Shown: positions 36,931-46,218, counted from the first letter of the stretch. The stretch: DNA of 64,000 bases from Neobacillus citreus (GCF_018343545.2 NZ_JAGYPE020000003.1:1-64000), one strand, 5' to 3'. Made by a program: numbers and translations. The notes: a model not told the origin generated them from the sequence alone.

Positions 36931-37236
36931 AAAATATTTGGTTATCCATAAAACGCACTCCAACCTTTACAACTCATTCAGTGCTGTATTTTTGCACAAG
37001 GTACGACTGTTCACAGTACAGAAAAAGGCTGGCTCCCTTGGAACCAGGATTTTCTTTTGATTATGGAGACTGAGAATCTCTTTACTCTTATTTCAAGAGA
37101 TTATTCCGTTAGTAACGAGGTTTTAAAGATTAGCCAAAACTTAGATTAAGAGATAGTATCCATTCAGAAAATATTATTCACTCAAAGCTTTTGACTAGAT
37201 ACCACAGGTGAGTTTGTTTAAATTTGAGCTAAGGTA
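36931..37236. other. Intergenic DNA after the propionyl-CoA operon
   Basis: No gene is seen. An imperfect stem-loop near 37020-37060 (GAAAA and CTGG with CCAG and TTTTC) ending in TTTTC may end the operon. Confidence 0.35.
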
Positions 37237-37275
37237 AAAATCCCGGGATCTAAATCAAACCCCGGGATTTTCTCA
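37237..37275. terminator. Strong terminator between converging transcripts
   Basis: AAAATCCCGGG (37237-37247) pairs perfectly with CCCGGGATTTT (37261-37271). A/T flanks on both sides suit termination in both directions. Between it and 37454 there is no gene; AACTAGTCAGT near 37311 is only a partial match to the TetR sites. Confidence 0.85.
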
Positions 37276-37454
37276 AATAATCTTATTCGCCACGTCAAGG
37301 GTATTCGTTGAACTAGTCAGTTAAATGTCAACCTCCAAATCTACAATGTCCAGTTTAGTTCAAACTTCAATCTTTTAATCTCTCACGCGCACCTTCCCGC
37401 CATTACTTGACTAGGGAATAAGGTGGTGAACAGGAAACAATTCCACTTTATTCT

Positions 37455-38987
37455 TCAACTCAGATGTTTTTTATGCCAAATCGAACGAACCAACCGAATA
37501 ATTTCCATACTTCCCTTCAGTGCCATAAGTCCAGTCACTATTTTCAGCCATAGGAATACGTCCGGCTGAAAGATGGTTGCCATATGCCATACCGGTACCA
37601 CTTGAGTCATACTCAACACCAGGATCATAAACAGACCTGCAAAATTTAGAACAATTCTTGATAATACTTTGATAGATATTTTAGTATGGTTAGAATTGTC
37701 AGGACTCCACGGCCCAAGGCAGCACTTCGCAGTTCGAGCGGTCGTATATAATAGCCATGCGCTTAGTATGAATAGTAATCCATTTATAAGCATGTATTTC
37801 TGTGAAATGCTTAGACCTGATTCTCCAATCGGCTGTTCATTCAGCAAATTTATGACCCCGGAGGCAATGTGGGTAGTCGTAATAACATGTGTATCGGGCC
37901 ATTCGGCATCGATTGCGTCTAGGACGTTAGCGAATACAATAACTCCTAGCTGTTGTTCCGAAACCATAAAAGTTTGGGCTTGGAAGCCTAATGAGCCACC
38001 GGGCGAACCGATAACCCGTAAACCGTTAATATCATCTGACGACCATCCCATGGCGTACGTTCCTGGAACAGGTTCGGTCTGCATTAGACGTATGCTTTCC
38101 GAAGTGAGCACGGAATCATCTTCAAATCGGCCTCCATTCATCTGGGCAATCAAGTAATGGCTCATGTCCTTCGCGCTGGTATACATATAGCCCGCCGGCG
38201 AATCCCCTGCAATATAAACAAAGGGGCCATCGTAGGGAACGTTGTATCCAAATATCCGACGGTAGGGCGTAGCCAGTCCGTGTGTGGCCGCTTCATCAAG
38301 CGTAACGTAGCTGTCTTGCATAGACAGGGGCTCGAAAATATTTTCTTTTACATAATCTCCATAGGATTGGCCGGATACTCGTTGTACAATATAGCCAAGA
38401 AGTACATAATTTGCGTTCGAATAAGTGTAGGGATGTTCGGTTTGCTTGGTTTGCTTTAAAAACTTTTCCGCATAAGACAAGGCGTTTTTCTCTATGGCAT
38501 CTTGATATTGATCGTTGGCACTTGACAGTGTGTTGCTAAAAGTTGAGATTTGGGTGAACCCGCTTGTTTGATTAAGCAACTGACGTACAGTAATGAACTC
38601 TGCTCCTATAAACATGGCGGGGAGATAGCGCTGTATAGGCGCATCTAAGTCAATTTTTCCTGATTCGGCAAGTTGCAGAACGGCAATAGCGGTAATCGAC
38701 TTGCCAATCGAACCTAATCCGAAAGGTGTTTCAGGTGTTACAGGGCGACCCGATGAATCGGCTTGACCATATCCCTTAAGGTAGAGAATGCGATTACCCT
38801 GTACAATCCCGAGAGCCAGCCCCGGAAGACGTTGTCGTTTCATTTCACGGGCAATATACGCATCTATTTCGGAGTAGACTGAAGTTCCAGATCGCTCTTC
38901 TTGCATGCTTTCATCACTTCTCGCTGAACTGAATAGGGGAAAGATGATAAAACCACACAAGATTATTGCTATTATTCTTATTTTCAT
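37455..38987 (-). CDS. Membrane-anchored beta-lactamase-family serine hydrolase
   Basis: A 510-aa class C beta-lactamase-like (penicillin-binding) protein. Residues 1-27 are a signal peptide or anchor. The catalytic SxxK is in LGSIGKSITAIA and the Tyr motif in YSNANYVLLG. Three hydrophobic C-terminal segments (YMLINGLLFILSAWLLY, LNFAGLFMILVLSM, LWLKIVTGLMALKG) would hold the enzyme on the outer face of the membrane. The substrate may be a D-amino-acid peptide or ester. It lies downstream of a DUF6223-like gene, on the same strand. Codon use is more GC-rich than in the neighbouring metabolic genes. Confidence 0.88.
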   Translation of the reverse strand: MKIRIIAIILCGFIIFPLFSSARSDESMQEERSGTSVYSEIDAYIAREMKRQRLPGLALGIVQGNRILYLKGYGQADSSGRPVTPETPFGLGSIGKSITAIAVLQLAESGKIDLDAPIQRYLPAMFIGAEFITVRQLLNQTSGFTQISTFSNTLSSANDQYQDAIEKNALSYAEKFLKQTKQTEHPYTYSNANYVLLGYIVQRVSGQSYGDYVKENIFEPLSMQDSYVTLDEAATHGLATPYRRIFGYNVPYDGPFVYIAGDSPAGYMYTSAKDMSHYLIAQMNGGRFEDDSVLTSESIRLMQTEPVPGTYAMGWSSDDINGLRVIGSPGGSLGFQAQTFMVSEQQLGVIVFANVLDAIDAEWPDTHVITTTHIASGVINLLNEQPIGESGLSISQKYMLINGLLFILSAWLLYTTARTAKCCLGPWSPDNSNHTKISIKVLSRIVLNFAGLFMILVLSMTQVVPVWHMATIFQPDVFLWLKIVTGLMALKGSMEIIRLVRSIWHKKHLS

Positions 38988-39210
38988 TTACATTCCATCC
39001 CTAGTTATTTTTCTGTAAACCTGTTTGACGTAATCGGTGCATGTTTAAGGTTTAAATGTTACGGATGTACAGGTGTTTTGAATTCAGCTAAATCAAGAAT
39101 TCTTTGCTGTCTATGGTGTTACTGTCTTGGAATAAAAATAAAGAGAACAAGGATACTGGACATTCCATATAGATTAATATATTAGTATATACATACAATT
39201 ATAGGTCCGG

Positions 39211-39615
39211 TCAGTTGGTGCGACGGGAGCGGGCCAAAGTCAACCCAGCGAGGATCATGCTAGTCAGCCCCATCACTATGGCAATGATGGCCCCGAGTCG
39301 CCCGTCACCGGTGCCAGGACCACCAGGGAATATGGTCACGTGAACCCCAGCGTAAGCTGTGACAATTAACCCCACCACCATGGCGACGATGGCCCCACGT
39401 CGCCCGCTGCCGGTACCGAAACGACCGTTGGACCGGGCCAGTGACAGCCCAGCGAGGATTGTGCCGATCAGCCCTACCACCGCGTCCATCGTGGCCCAGA
39501 GTCTCCCGGGGGTAAATCCGTATCCGATATTACCGTTGGCCACTTCAGCAGAGGCCAGTGTCGGCACAAGTAGAAATGTACAAAGTATTACGAATGTAAC
39601 TAGCTTCATTTTCAT
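39211..39615 (-). CDS. DUF6223-like small membrane protein
   Basis: A 134-aa protein with a cleavable-looking signal (VTFVILCTFLLVPTLASA) and three hydrophobic segments of similar pattern, each ending in a G-rGAI-A or LARS motif (GTGSGRRGAIVAMVVGL, GTGDGRLGAIIAIVMGL). This internal repeat and the TPGRL segment resemble the DUF6223 family best known from actinobacteria. AGGAGG precedes the ATG. The gene is clearly GC-rich (well over half G+C by eye), unlike its surroundings, so it was probably acquired. Function unknown; the family name is from memory. Confidence 0.75.
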   Translation of the reverse strand: MKMKLVTFVILCTFLLVPTLASAEVANGNIGYGFTPGRLWATMDAVVGLIGTILAGLSLARSNGRFGTGSGRRGAIVAMVVGLIVTAYAGVHVTIFPGGPGTGDGRLGAIIAIVMGLTSMILAGLTLARSRRTN

Positions 39616-39827
39616 TTATTAATTCCTCCTCTTTGTTGTTCTTGCAAACTGAATATTGCTATTACTCTTGTTTCACAGTCAGTTTAAACAATGAATGTCG
39701 AGAACTTATGCAGATCTTCCTCTTTTTCTGTGGATTTCTTCCAGAACATGTTAAATCACGGTATAATTTTCGGTAAGTGGTGTACTCCAGCACTGGATGC
39801 AGACAAAAGTGGAAAGAGGTGATTGGA
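39616..39827. promoter_or_regulatory. Divergent control region
   Basis: It separates the minus-strand DUF6223-like gene from the plus-strand response regulator. TATAAT at 39762-39767 is a likely -10 for the regulator operon; no convincing -35 is seen, as expected for an activated promoter. Confidence 0.45.
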
Positions 39828-40514
39828 ATGGAAACGAAATTGTTGCTTGTGGAGGACGAACCGGGCATGCTTGAGGAAATGTACACCTATCTGCAACGTG
39901 AAGGTTTTCGAGTATTGACCGCCTGTACTGGCAAGGAAGCGCTCAGGATTGCCCGGTCTGAACGGCCTGAAATCATCGTGCTTGATTGGATGCTCCCTGA
40001 AAAAAGCGGCATCGAGGTATGCCGCGAAATTAGGCATACATCAAATTGCGGTATTATTATGGTCACGGCCCGATCGGATGAATCGGATAAAATCGTCGGA
40101 CTGGAAATTGGGGCAGACGATTATTTGACGAAGCCGTTCAGCCTACGCGAGCTTGCATCGCGCATTCGTGCTTTGCTTCGCCGTTTGCGCGGACCTGAAG
40201 ACAGGATGATGTTCTTAGAAAGAGACAACCTGATCATTTCCGAGGCCAAATGTCAGGTATTCAAGGACGGCCAGGAGATCCAACTGACACCAACGGAATT
40301 CAAAATTTTATACACATTGGCTGCGAGACCCGGAATGGTTTTCAGCCGCTTGCAATTATTAAAAACTGCACTGTCGGACGAATATATGGGATACGAAAGG
40401 ACTATGGATTCCCATATCCGGAATCTTCGCCGCAAGCTGGGAGACGATCCGGCCAATCCTCGTTATATTCAAACGGTATACGGTTTCGGTTACCGATTCG
40501 GTGAACAATCATGA
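39828..40514 (+). CDS. OmpR/PhoB-family response regulator
   Basis: A 228-aa two-domain regulator. The receiver domain has the acidic pair in VEDEPGM, the phosphorylated Asp in EIIVLDWMLPEKSG and the Lys in DDYLTKPFSLREL. The C-terminal winged helix (IQLTPTEFKILYTLAARPG, RTMDSHIRNLRRKLGDDP, YIQTVYGFGYRFG) binds DNA. The frame opens at 39777, but AAGAGGTG is six bases from the ATG at 39828. It overlaps the kinase gene by four bases. The divergent hydrolase and membrane-protein genes are natural targets. Confidence 0.94.
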   Translation: METKLLLVEDEPGMLEEMYTYLQREGFRVLTACTGKEALRIARSERPEIIVLDWMLPEKSGIEVCREIRHTSNCGIIMVTARSDESDKIVGLEIGADDYLTKPFSLRELASRIRALLRRLRGPEDRMMFLERDNLIISEAKCQVFKDGQEIQLTPTEFKILYTLAARPGMVFSRLQLLKTALSDEYMGYERTMDSHIRNLRRKLGDDPANPRYIQTVYGFGYRFGEQS

Positions 40515-41629
40515 CGTTGACGGTACGCCAAAAAATATTTGTCTGCATGGGAGTGCTCGTTGTTATCCTCGGCGCCTTTCATATCCTTACCAATCACTTT
40601 TACATTGATTTTTTGTTTGATCAATTTCGTAAGGAAGAAATGGGATTATCCTATTTGAACGCACCGCCTTGGGAACAAATCGAGATCTTGAAGACTTACG
40701 TTTTAGGTGAGATGCAGCAATTTTGGCTTGGAAAATGGGTATTATTTGTAGCAACCGGGCTGTTATTCAGTTTATGGATTTCGGGGATGCTGACAATCCC
40801 GCTTAGAAAGCTCGTTGGCGCTATCGAACGCGTTGCAAAGGGGGATCTTGACGTGAACGTTCCTGTACAATCAAAAGACGAATACGGTAAAGTAATCCAG
40901 ACATTCAACGACATGACACTTCGCCTCCGGGAAGCTGAGGATGCCCGCAGGCGGTTAGTAGCCGATATCGCTCATGAGCTTCGAACTCCGCTGTCTATCA
41001 TGCAACTAAAATTAGAAAATGCTCAACAGGCAGGTCAATACGTCCCTCCGGAAATGCTGCTTAGACTCCATGACGAAGTGATCCGCTTAGGCCTGCTTGT
41101 GGAAGATCTTCATGTCTTGTCGTTGGCTGAGGCGGGCCGGTTGGCGTTGGACTGCAAACCGCTAGATCTGTCGGCAAGACTTGAACAAGTCGTTGAAGAT
41201 GTGAAAATGGAGGCTGAAGAGAACGGACTGGAATTGCGCTTCTATTCGAACAAGAGGCCGGTAACGGTGATGGCCGACGCAAGACGGATTACGCAGGTGT
41301 TCATCAATTTGTTGTCAAATGCAATCCGCTACACGCCGGAAGGAGGAAAAATTTCAGTTGTAATTGAAGACAAGGTCTTGGATCGGAATGAAGTCTATAC
41401 AAGTGTCTCAGTGATAGATACTGGCATCGGAATTCCAGCCGAAGAGCTGGACCACCTATTCGATCGATTTTATCGTGTGGAAAAGGCCCGTTCGCGGCAT
41501 ACAGGCGGAACGGGGCTCGGATTATCGATCGCTCATCATTTTGTCAGAGCCCACGGCGGGTTCATCCGCGTCGTGAGTGAGCCTGATCAAGGTACGACAT
41601 TTACTGTTTATTTGCCTTTGGGTAAATGA
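40511..41629 (+). CDS. Sensor histidine kinase
   Basis: A 372-aa membrane kinase. Two transmembrane segments (about 8-27 and 76-98) flank an extracytoplasmic loop of only about 50 residues. A HAMP linker, the H-box ADIAHELRTPLSIM, the N-box NLLSNAIRYTPEGG and the DTGIGIP, GGTGLGLSI ATP-binding motifs follow. The small sensor loop suggests detection at or in the membrane, for example cell-envelope stress. It forms an ATGA-coupled pair with the response regulator. Confidence 0.94.
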   Translation: MTLTVRQKIFVCMGVLVVILGAFHILTNHFYIDFLFDQFRKEEMGLSYLNAPPWEQIEILKTYVLGEMQQFWLGKWVLFVATGLLFSLWISGMLTIPLRKLVGAIERVAKGDLDVNVPVQSKDEYGKVIQTFNDMTLRLREAEDARRRLVADIAHELRTPLSIMQLKLENAQQAGQYVPPEMLLRLHDEVIRLGLLVEDLHVLSLAEAGRLALDCKPLDLSARLEQVVEDVKMEAEENGLELRFYSNKRPVTVMADARRITQVFINLLSNAIRYTPEGGKISVVIEDKVLDRNEVYTSVSVIDTGIGIPAEELDHLFDRFYRVEKARSRHTGGTGLGLSIAHHFVRAHGGFIRVVSEPDQGTTFTVYLPLGK

Positions 41630-41756
41630 TAGTAAAAAAGGCTCTTTTTAAACAAATTGGTTCAAGTCTATTTAAGATGGGTGTTTTTTTCATTTTTATA
41701 GCTGCGATCACTACAACTAGTATTGAAAATTGGTAAGTAAAATGGAGGATATTAAA

Positions 41757-42905
41757 ATGAAATATGACTTCATTATTGCAGGAGGCGGGATAACTGGATT
41801 AACTTCAGCAATTGCATTACAAAAAGAAGGATTTCGGGTTAAAGTTCTTGAACGTACCAAAGAATTAAAAGAGGTTGGGGCAGGGCTGGGTCTTGGAGCT
41901 AACGCTTGGAAAGGACTTGCCCGTTTGGAGATCACTAATGACTTAGAAGCGAAATGCAATCTAATAAAAAGTACGAAATTCCTGGATCAAGAAGGTAATC
42001 TGATAAGTGAAATGGATATTGAACGCCTTAACCAGAAATACGGTGTCGCTTATGTTACTGTCCATCGTGCGGAATTGCAAAAGGCCCTCGTCCAACACCT
42101 TCAACCTGGTACACTTGAACTTGGAAAAAAGATCATCCATTTTGAACAAAGTGAAACTGGAGTTACAATTTATCTGGAAAATGGGAATACCCTAGAAGGA
42201 GATGCGCTCATAGCAGCAGACGGTATCCATTCCACCGTACGGAAAATTTGTTTCCCGAACATAAAGCCCCGTTATTCAGGCTATACGTGTTGGCGTGCTG
42301 TTGTTAACGTACCTAAAGAAAAGGATTTATCAGGAGAATTTACCGAAACATGGGGTACTAAAGGGCGGTTTGGTATTGTTCCTCTAAATAACAATCAAAT
42401 ATATTGGTTTGCATGTGTCAACGCGCCTTATCAAAGCAAAGACCTCTTAGATTTTACAACGAATGATTTGTATCATCTTTTTCAAACTTATCATTCCCCT
42501 GTACCAGAAATAATCAAATGCACAAATGACAACGACCTAATATGGAATGACATCATTGATATAAAGCCTATGAATCGTTTTGCTTTCAATAAGATTCTGC
42601 TTATAGGTGATGCTGCACATGCGACTACCCCCAACATTGGCCAAGGGGCGGGCCAAGCAATCGAAGATGCACTCATACTAAGCCAGGTTTTAAAGAGTAA
42701 TAGAAATATGGAAGAAGCATTTACTGAATTTGAAAATTTACGTATTTCAAAGACAAAAAAGATTGTTAATTTGTCATGGCGAATAGGAAAAGCAGCACAG
42801 TTAGATAATCGTCTTCTAATTAGCATTCGTAATTCAATTATGCGAAGGCTGCCATCTAAAATTCAAGAAAAACAGTTAGAATCAGTTTTTCATACGGATT
42901 TTTAA
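41757..42905 (+). CDS. FAD-dependent monooxygenase
   Basis: A 382-aa PHBH-fold flavoprotein. It has the dinucleotide fold IIAGGGITGLTSAIALQKEG at the start, the ADGIHSTVRK motif and the GDAAHATTPNIGQGAGQAIEDA motif. Size and layout match single-component hydroxylases of the salicylate/6-hydroxynicotinate/zeaxanthin-epoxidase-like group. The ATG at 41757 has GGAGGA seven bases upstream and begins at the Rossmann strand; the upstream ATG would add ten residues. It stands alone, so its substrate is not indicated. Confidence 0.88.
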   Translation: MKYDFIIAGGGITGLTSAIALQKEGFRVKVLERTKELKEVGAGLGLGANAWKGLARLEITNDLEAKCNLIKSTKFLDQEGNLISEMDIERLNQKYGVAYVTVHRAELQKALVQHLQPGTLELGKKIIHFEQSETGVTIYLENGNTLEGDALIAADGIHSTVRKICFPNIKPRYSGYTCWRAVVNVPKEKDLSGEFTETWGTKGRFGIVPLNNNQIYWFACVNAPYQSKDLLDFTTNDLYHLFQTYHSPVPEIIKCTNDNDLIWNDIIDIKPMNRFAFNKILLIGDAAHATTPNIGQGAGQAIEDALILSQVLKSNRNMEEAFTEFENLRISKTKKIVNLSWRIGKAAQLDNRLLISIRNSIMRRLPSKIQEKQLESVFHTDF

Positions 42906-43095
42906 TGACGTTGATTACTGGGATGAAATATCCTCTTAGGGTTTATTGCACTAACAGGGGCTGAATAGTTGAATAAGAAAATCTATCAATAAGTAAAACG
43001 TATTAAATGTGATAAAATAATAGCAATTAACTTATGGAGTCAAATCAGTTAGCATAGAAGTTAATAAAAGGTTTACGAATAAGAGGGGGATTTGA

Positions 43096-43557
43096 TTGAA
43101 GACAGAAATAAGGTTTAGAATGGCGACTGAAAAAGATTTAGACAGTATTGTTGCAATGCTTGCTGATGATGTTTTGGGAAGTAAACGTGAGCGTTATGAG
43201 CATCCACTTCCTAATAGTTACATAAAAGCATTTGAGGCTATTACATCTGACCCTAATAACGAGTTAGTAGTGGCTTGTGACGGTGATGAAGTGATTGGGG
43301 TACAACAAATTACTTTTACACCTTATATCACACATCAAGGCGGTTGGCGAGCTACTATCGAAGGAGTAAGAACATCCGCTTCTGTAAGAGGTAAGGGTGT
43401 AGGTACTGAACTTATAAAATGGGCAATTCAACGTGCAGAAGCACGTGGTTGTCATTTAGTACAACTGACAACTGATAAAAAAAGACCAGATGCGTTAAGG
43501 TTTTATGAACGGTTAGGTTTTAAAGCAACACATGAAGGTTTAAAGCTGAAGCTTTAA
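43096..43557 (+). CDS. GNAT-family N-acetyltransferase
   Basis: A 153-aa acetyltransferase. It has the RMATEKDLDSIVAML start, the acetyl-CoA-binding VRGKGVGTELIKWAIQRA motif and the C-terminal ALRFYERLGFKATHEG. The substrate is unknown; small metabolites or antibiotics are typical. The start is TTG at 43096, five bases after GAGGGGGA. It stands alone after a 190-base gap. Confidence 0.88.
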   Translation: MKTEIRFRMATEKDLDSIVAMLADDVLGSKRERYEHPLPNSYIKAFEAITSDPNNELVVACDGDEVIGVQQITFTPYITHQGGWRATIEGVRTSASVRGKGVGTELIKWAIQRAEARGCHLVQLTTDKKRPDALRFYERLGFKATHEGLKLKL

Positions 43558-43939
43558 AAATTGGTGGCGTTTCCAAACACTTCAATAGCCACTTTATCTA
43601 AGGTAGAAGCTGTATTCTGTTTAATTCCATTGGCTCCTCACTTTATCAATCCCTTGTCTTTCATTTACATGAAACGTGGGGACGGTTCTACTGCCACAAA
43701 AATCTGATGCATGGGTACTGTCTTCTTGTTAACTTTCATAAAAAAGTTATTACTCCACACACTTATTTTTAAATTCAAGTTTATGTCATTTGATGTCTGC
43801 GTTATAATTAAGTATGTTGTCATCATTTTTGTAAGATTGACAGAAATGTTCTTAAGCTAATACATATTTGTAAAAGATGAGCCTAATCTTAGGCTTATAC
43901 ATATTAACGAAAATAAACTACTTCGAGGAGATGGCTGCA
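43558..43939. other. Intergenic DNA with a GGGGACGG repeat
   Basis: A member of the dispersed repeat family lies at about 43671-43732 (CGTGGGGACGGTTCTACTGCC, then GCATGGGTACTGTC). An in-frame ATG at 43877 could lengthen the next gene, but no ribosome site supports it. Confidence 0.5.
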
Positions 43940-44524
43940 TTGTCAATAGAGGTGCTATCGAAAAACACAGCGGACATTTTTAATGCGATTATTAGGGAGC
44001 CCAATTGGGATAAAGTGGAGTTGCAAGAAGGGATTAGGAAGATTTTTTTACAAGCAAGAGACAGTGTGGGTTCTCCTGAAGAGTACCTGGAGTCACTATT
44101 GGTAAATGTTACACTTCAATATGCATATACCAATACTGCCGTATCTTTCTTAATGGAGTGTATTGAAGAGGAGAAGTTTCTCTCTCATGAAAGCTTCCAA
44201 TCGACTTTGGTGAATGTTCCTAATCAAGTGAAGGAATCGAATTTCATTGCCGAAAACATGCCTAGGTTTAAGGAGTTAGTATATCAAGGCTCAACCATTG
44301 AAGAGCAAGTACCACATGCCGAAAGTGTTTACTTCCAAACCAAGCTAGTAAACGATTTATTGATTGGATTTATCGGGATCTTCCTGGAACCGAATAATAG
44401 AAATTATATGGAGAATTACTTGGAATATTCTTCTCAAGTAGTCGTGGATGCCGTTATGAACTATTGCCAAGCCTATTCTAATCATATTTTAGAAGAGATA
44501 AACTCGATGAACTCGACTCAATAG
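43940..44524 (+). CDS. Hypothetical protein, about 194 aa
   Basis: I do not recognise this protein. It is acidic, mostly helical in composition and lacks a signal or clear membrane segment, though LLIGFIGIFLEP is hydrophobic. Repeated NTAVSFLMECIEEE, ESNFIAENMPRFKELV-type helices suggest a ligand- or partner-binding bundle like those of TetR C-terminal domains, but no helix-turn-helix is present. GAGGAG (43925-43930) suits a TTG start at 43940; ATG at 43931 is too close and ATG at 43877 unsupported. A strong terminator follows. Confidence 0.6.
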   Translation: MSIEVLSKNTADIFNAIIREPNWDKVELQEGIRKIFLQARDSVGSPEEYLESLLVNVTLQYAYTNTAVSFLMECIEEEKFLSHESFQSTLVNVPNQVKESNFIAENMPRFKELVYQGSTIEEQVPHAESVYFQTKLVNDLLIGFIGIFLEPNNRNYMENYLEYSSQVVVDAVMNYCQAYSNHILEEINSMNSTQ

Positions 44525-44567
44525 AAAAGTTCTGACCCTGAAAATCTATACATTAGAATACAAATAC

Positions 44568-44610
44568 CAAGTGGAGAAAAGCGATCCGTTTTTCTCCATT
44601 TGTTTTATTT
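44568..44610 (+). terminator. Terminator, near copy of the one at 750
   Basis: CAAGTGGAGAAAA (44568-44580) pairs with TTTTCTCCATTTG (44590-44602), and TTTTATTT follows. Stem and tail are nearly identical to the terminator at 750-795. Confidence 0.85.
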
Positions 44611-44677
44611 AGGGACGCTATACCTATAAAAATAATGGTAAAATAAAGAAAATGAATGTTCTAAGGAGAGGGCCGGG

Positions 44678-44749
44678 ATGGATAATCTCGGAATTATAAC
44701 ATCCAAATTCCTGCAGGAATTCTCCGTTGATTTAAAAGAAATATTTTGA
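44678..44749 (+). CDS. Possible 23-aa peptide
   Basis: A 23-codon ORF starting MDNLGIITSKFLQEF has a good ribosome site (AAGGAGAG, seven bases upstream) but no known relative. It ends just before the convergent alpha/beta hydrolase gene. It could be a true micro-protein or the surviving start of a deleted gene. Confidence 0.3.
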   Translation: MDNLGIITSKFLQEFSVDLKEIF

Positions 44750-44764
44750 CACACGGGAATTTTA

Positions 44765-45688
44765 CTAAGATCTTAAGTACCTATCAAGAAACTGGACAAC
44801 ACGGCGCGTATACTCTTTTTTATTCATAGGATACGAATGAATGTGTTGACAACCCTCCGTCAGCCATAATTCTCTATAGTTACTGGATGAGACCGAATGG
44901 AATAAACTTTTACTTTCGGTATAAGGAATGGCTTTATCTGTTTTACTGTGAATGAATAAGAAAGATTTTCCCTTAGCGTTCTTTACATGATTGATTGGGG
45001 AAACCTCATTAGGGTCAATTTTAAGGAGTTTTCGCATGGAGTGATAAATAATTGATGTAAAGGGCTTCTTCGGTAATTTGGACCAATAAGAAAGATTTTC
45101 TTTTAAAAACGGTTCTAAATCACTAAAGGGGCTATCGGCAATGATGGCAGAGACTGCAGAATGTTCGCATCCAGCAATAAGCGCAGTGGAAGCACCCATA
45201 CTCCAGCCTAGAAGAGCGATGTGTTTCTGATTTTTTTTCTGAATGGCATAATCAATGGCTGCATATAAATCGTGATTTTCAAAGAATCCTAACCCCGTCG
45301 TTCTTCCTTTTGATTTACCGGCATTTCGAAAATCAAACATCAACACATTATATCCTTGTTCCGAAAGAACTCTAGCAAGCTTGAGTCCTTCAATCCCTTC
45401 CATGGAACGTTCATTCATATAACCGTGTGCAGTAATGACTGTTTTTTTGCTTTGCTTTGAAGCCGAAGGAATCCACCAGCCAGCTAGCTTAACTTTGTCT
45501 TTTCGGCTGTGAAATTCGATTTCCTCGAAATCCATACCGTAATCCCTCGGGTTTTTCGTAGTTTTTGCAGGGAAGGGATGGGTTAGATACAATCCGATGC
45601 TAAGAGGGGGGAGAAAAAATAAAAAGGGTACTGCCAATAACGGCCGCCAGAGGGATTTACTTTTTTTCTCCTTTTTCTCCTCATCCAT
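44765..45688 (-). CDS. Alpha/beta hydrolase, membrane-anchored
   Basis: A 307-aa serine hydrolase of the alpha/beta fold (YqkD/FrsA-like group). An N-terminal hydrophobic segment (residues 14-35, PLLAVPFLFFLPPLSIGLYL) would anchor it, with the domain outside. The oxyanion region TAHGYMNERS, nucleophile GWSMGAST and C-terminal acid/His region (HSKTDKAIPYTES, GCQHIHSYP) are complete. AGGAGG precedes the ATG. A broken, very similar copy lies at 60955-61513, and the shared DNA includes about 100 bases upstream of the start. Confidence 0.9.
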   Translation of the reverse strand: MDEEKKEKKSKSLWRPLLAVPFLFFLPPLSIGLYLTHPFPAKTTKNPRDYGMDFEEIEFHSRKDKVKLAGWWIPSASKQSKKTVITAHGYMNERSMEGIEGLKLARVLSEQGYNVLMFDFRNAGKSKGRTTGLGFFENHDLYAAIDYAIQKKNQKHIALLGWSMGASTALIAGCEHSAVSAIIADSPFSDLEPFLKENLSYWSKLPKKPFTSIIYHSMRKLLKIDPNEVSPINHVKNAKGKSFLFIHSKTDKAIPYTESKSLFHSVSSSNYRELWLTEGCQHIHSYPMNKKEYTRRVVQFLDRYLRS

Positions 45689-45828
45689 TCTAACTCCTCC
45701 TGTCCATTTTAAGTAATCGGTACTTTATCATATGCCGATGAACAAAAAACGGAAAAACCAAAATTGTTATATTGGGATTTTTTGGACGAAATTGTTTGCG
45801 GAAAAAATTATGAGTTAACGAAAAAAGG
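45689..45828. other. Upstream region shared with the hydrolase pseudogene
   Basis: About 100 bases from the hydrolase start outward (AACTCCTCCTGTCC through GTTATATTGGGATTTTT) are nearly identical to 61514-61620. After that the two copies diverge. Confidence 0.7.
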
Positions 45829-45919
45829 GGGATTGCACAGGATGCAGTAAGTGGTTCAGATGAAGTAGATTTTGTATGGAATGGATTATCAAAGAGACTC
45901 AAATAGTTATACGCTGAGT
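45829..45919 (+). pseudogene. Relic of the CobU-like gene 3' end
   Basis: The last 26 codons and 14 bases past the stop match the end of the gene at 12636-13070. The matching peptide is WIAQDAVSGSDEVDFVWNGL followed by SKRLK, and TAGTTATACGCTGAG follows. Nothing upstream remains of the gene. It is the first of three fragments that keep the order of genes at 13-16 kb. Confidence 0.85.
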
Positions 45920-46215
45920 GTAGATTAATAATAAGGAATCCTAATTATAAAATTAATATCGCATCCTCTATGAATTGTTTTTTACCCAAGAAATAATGTT
46001 TTTAGCACAGAAATATAAAAATTTAGATACTCATAATAATATTCACCGGAAAGTGATGAAATTGAAGCCCCCTTCCCGCATCTTCAAACGACCAGTGGAC
46101 AAAAAGAATTAATAAGCTGCTGCACCCATCTATTCTAATATCCGGACTCTATTGATTAAATCATTGATGGGTTTTTAGGATGCTCTAAGAATTAGGAGTT
46201 TTATTTGATAGTACC
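45920..46215. other. Gene-free decayed DNA
   Basis: No ORF of interest is seen. AATAAGCTGCTGCACC near 46111 weakly recalls AAATAAGCTGCTT near 13122. The stretch lies between two relics and looks like degraded sequence. Confidence 0.4.
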
Positions 46216-46218
46216 AGG

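Noticed and set aside
37307-37322. Fifth TetR site (AACTAGTCAGT core)
   Set aside because: Only 11 of 16 positions match and it lies after the operon, away from any promoter.
45690-45902. 70-codon minus-strand frame upstream of the hydrolase
   Set aside because: It is antisense to the CobU-like relic; the same shadow exists opposite the intact gene at 12821-13066.
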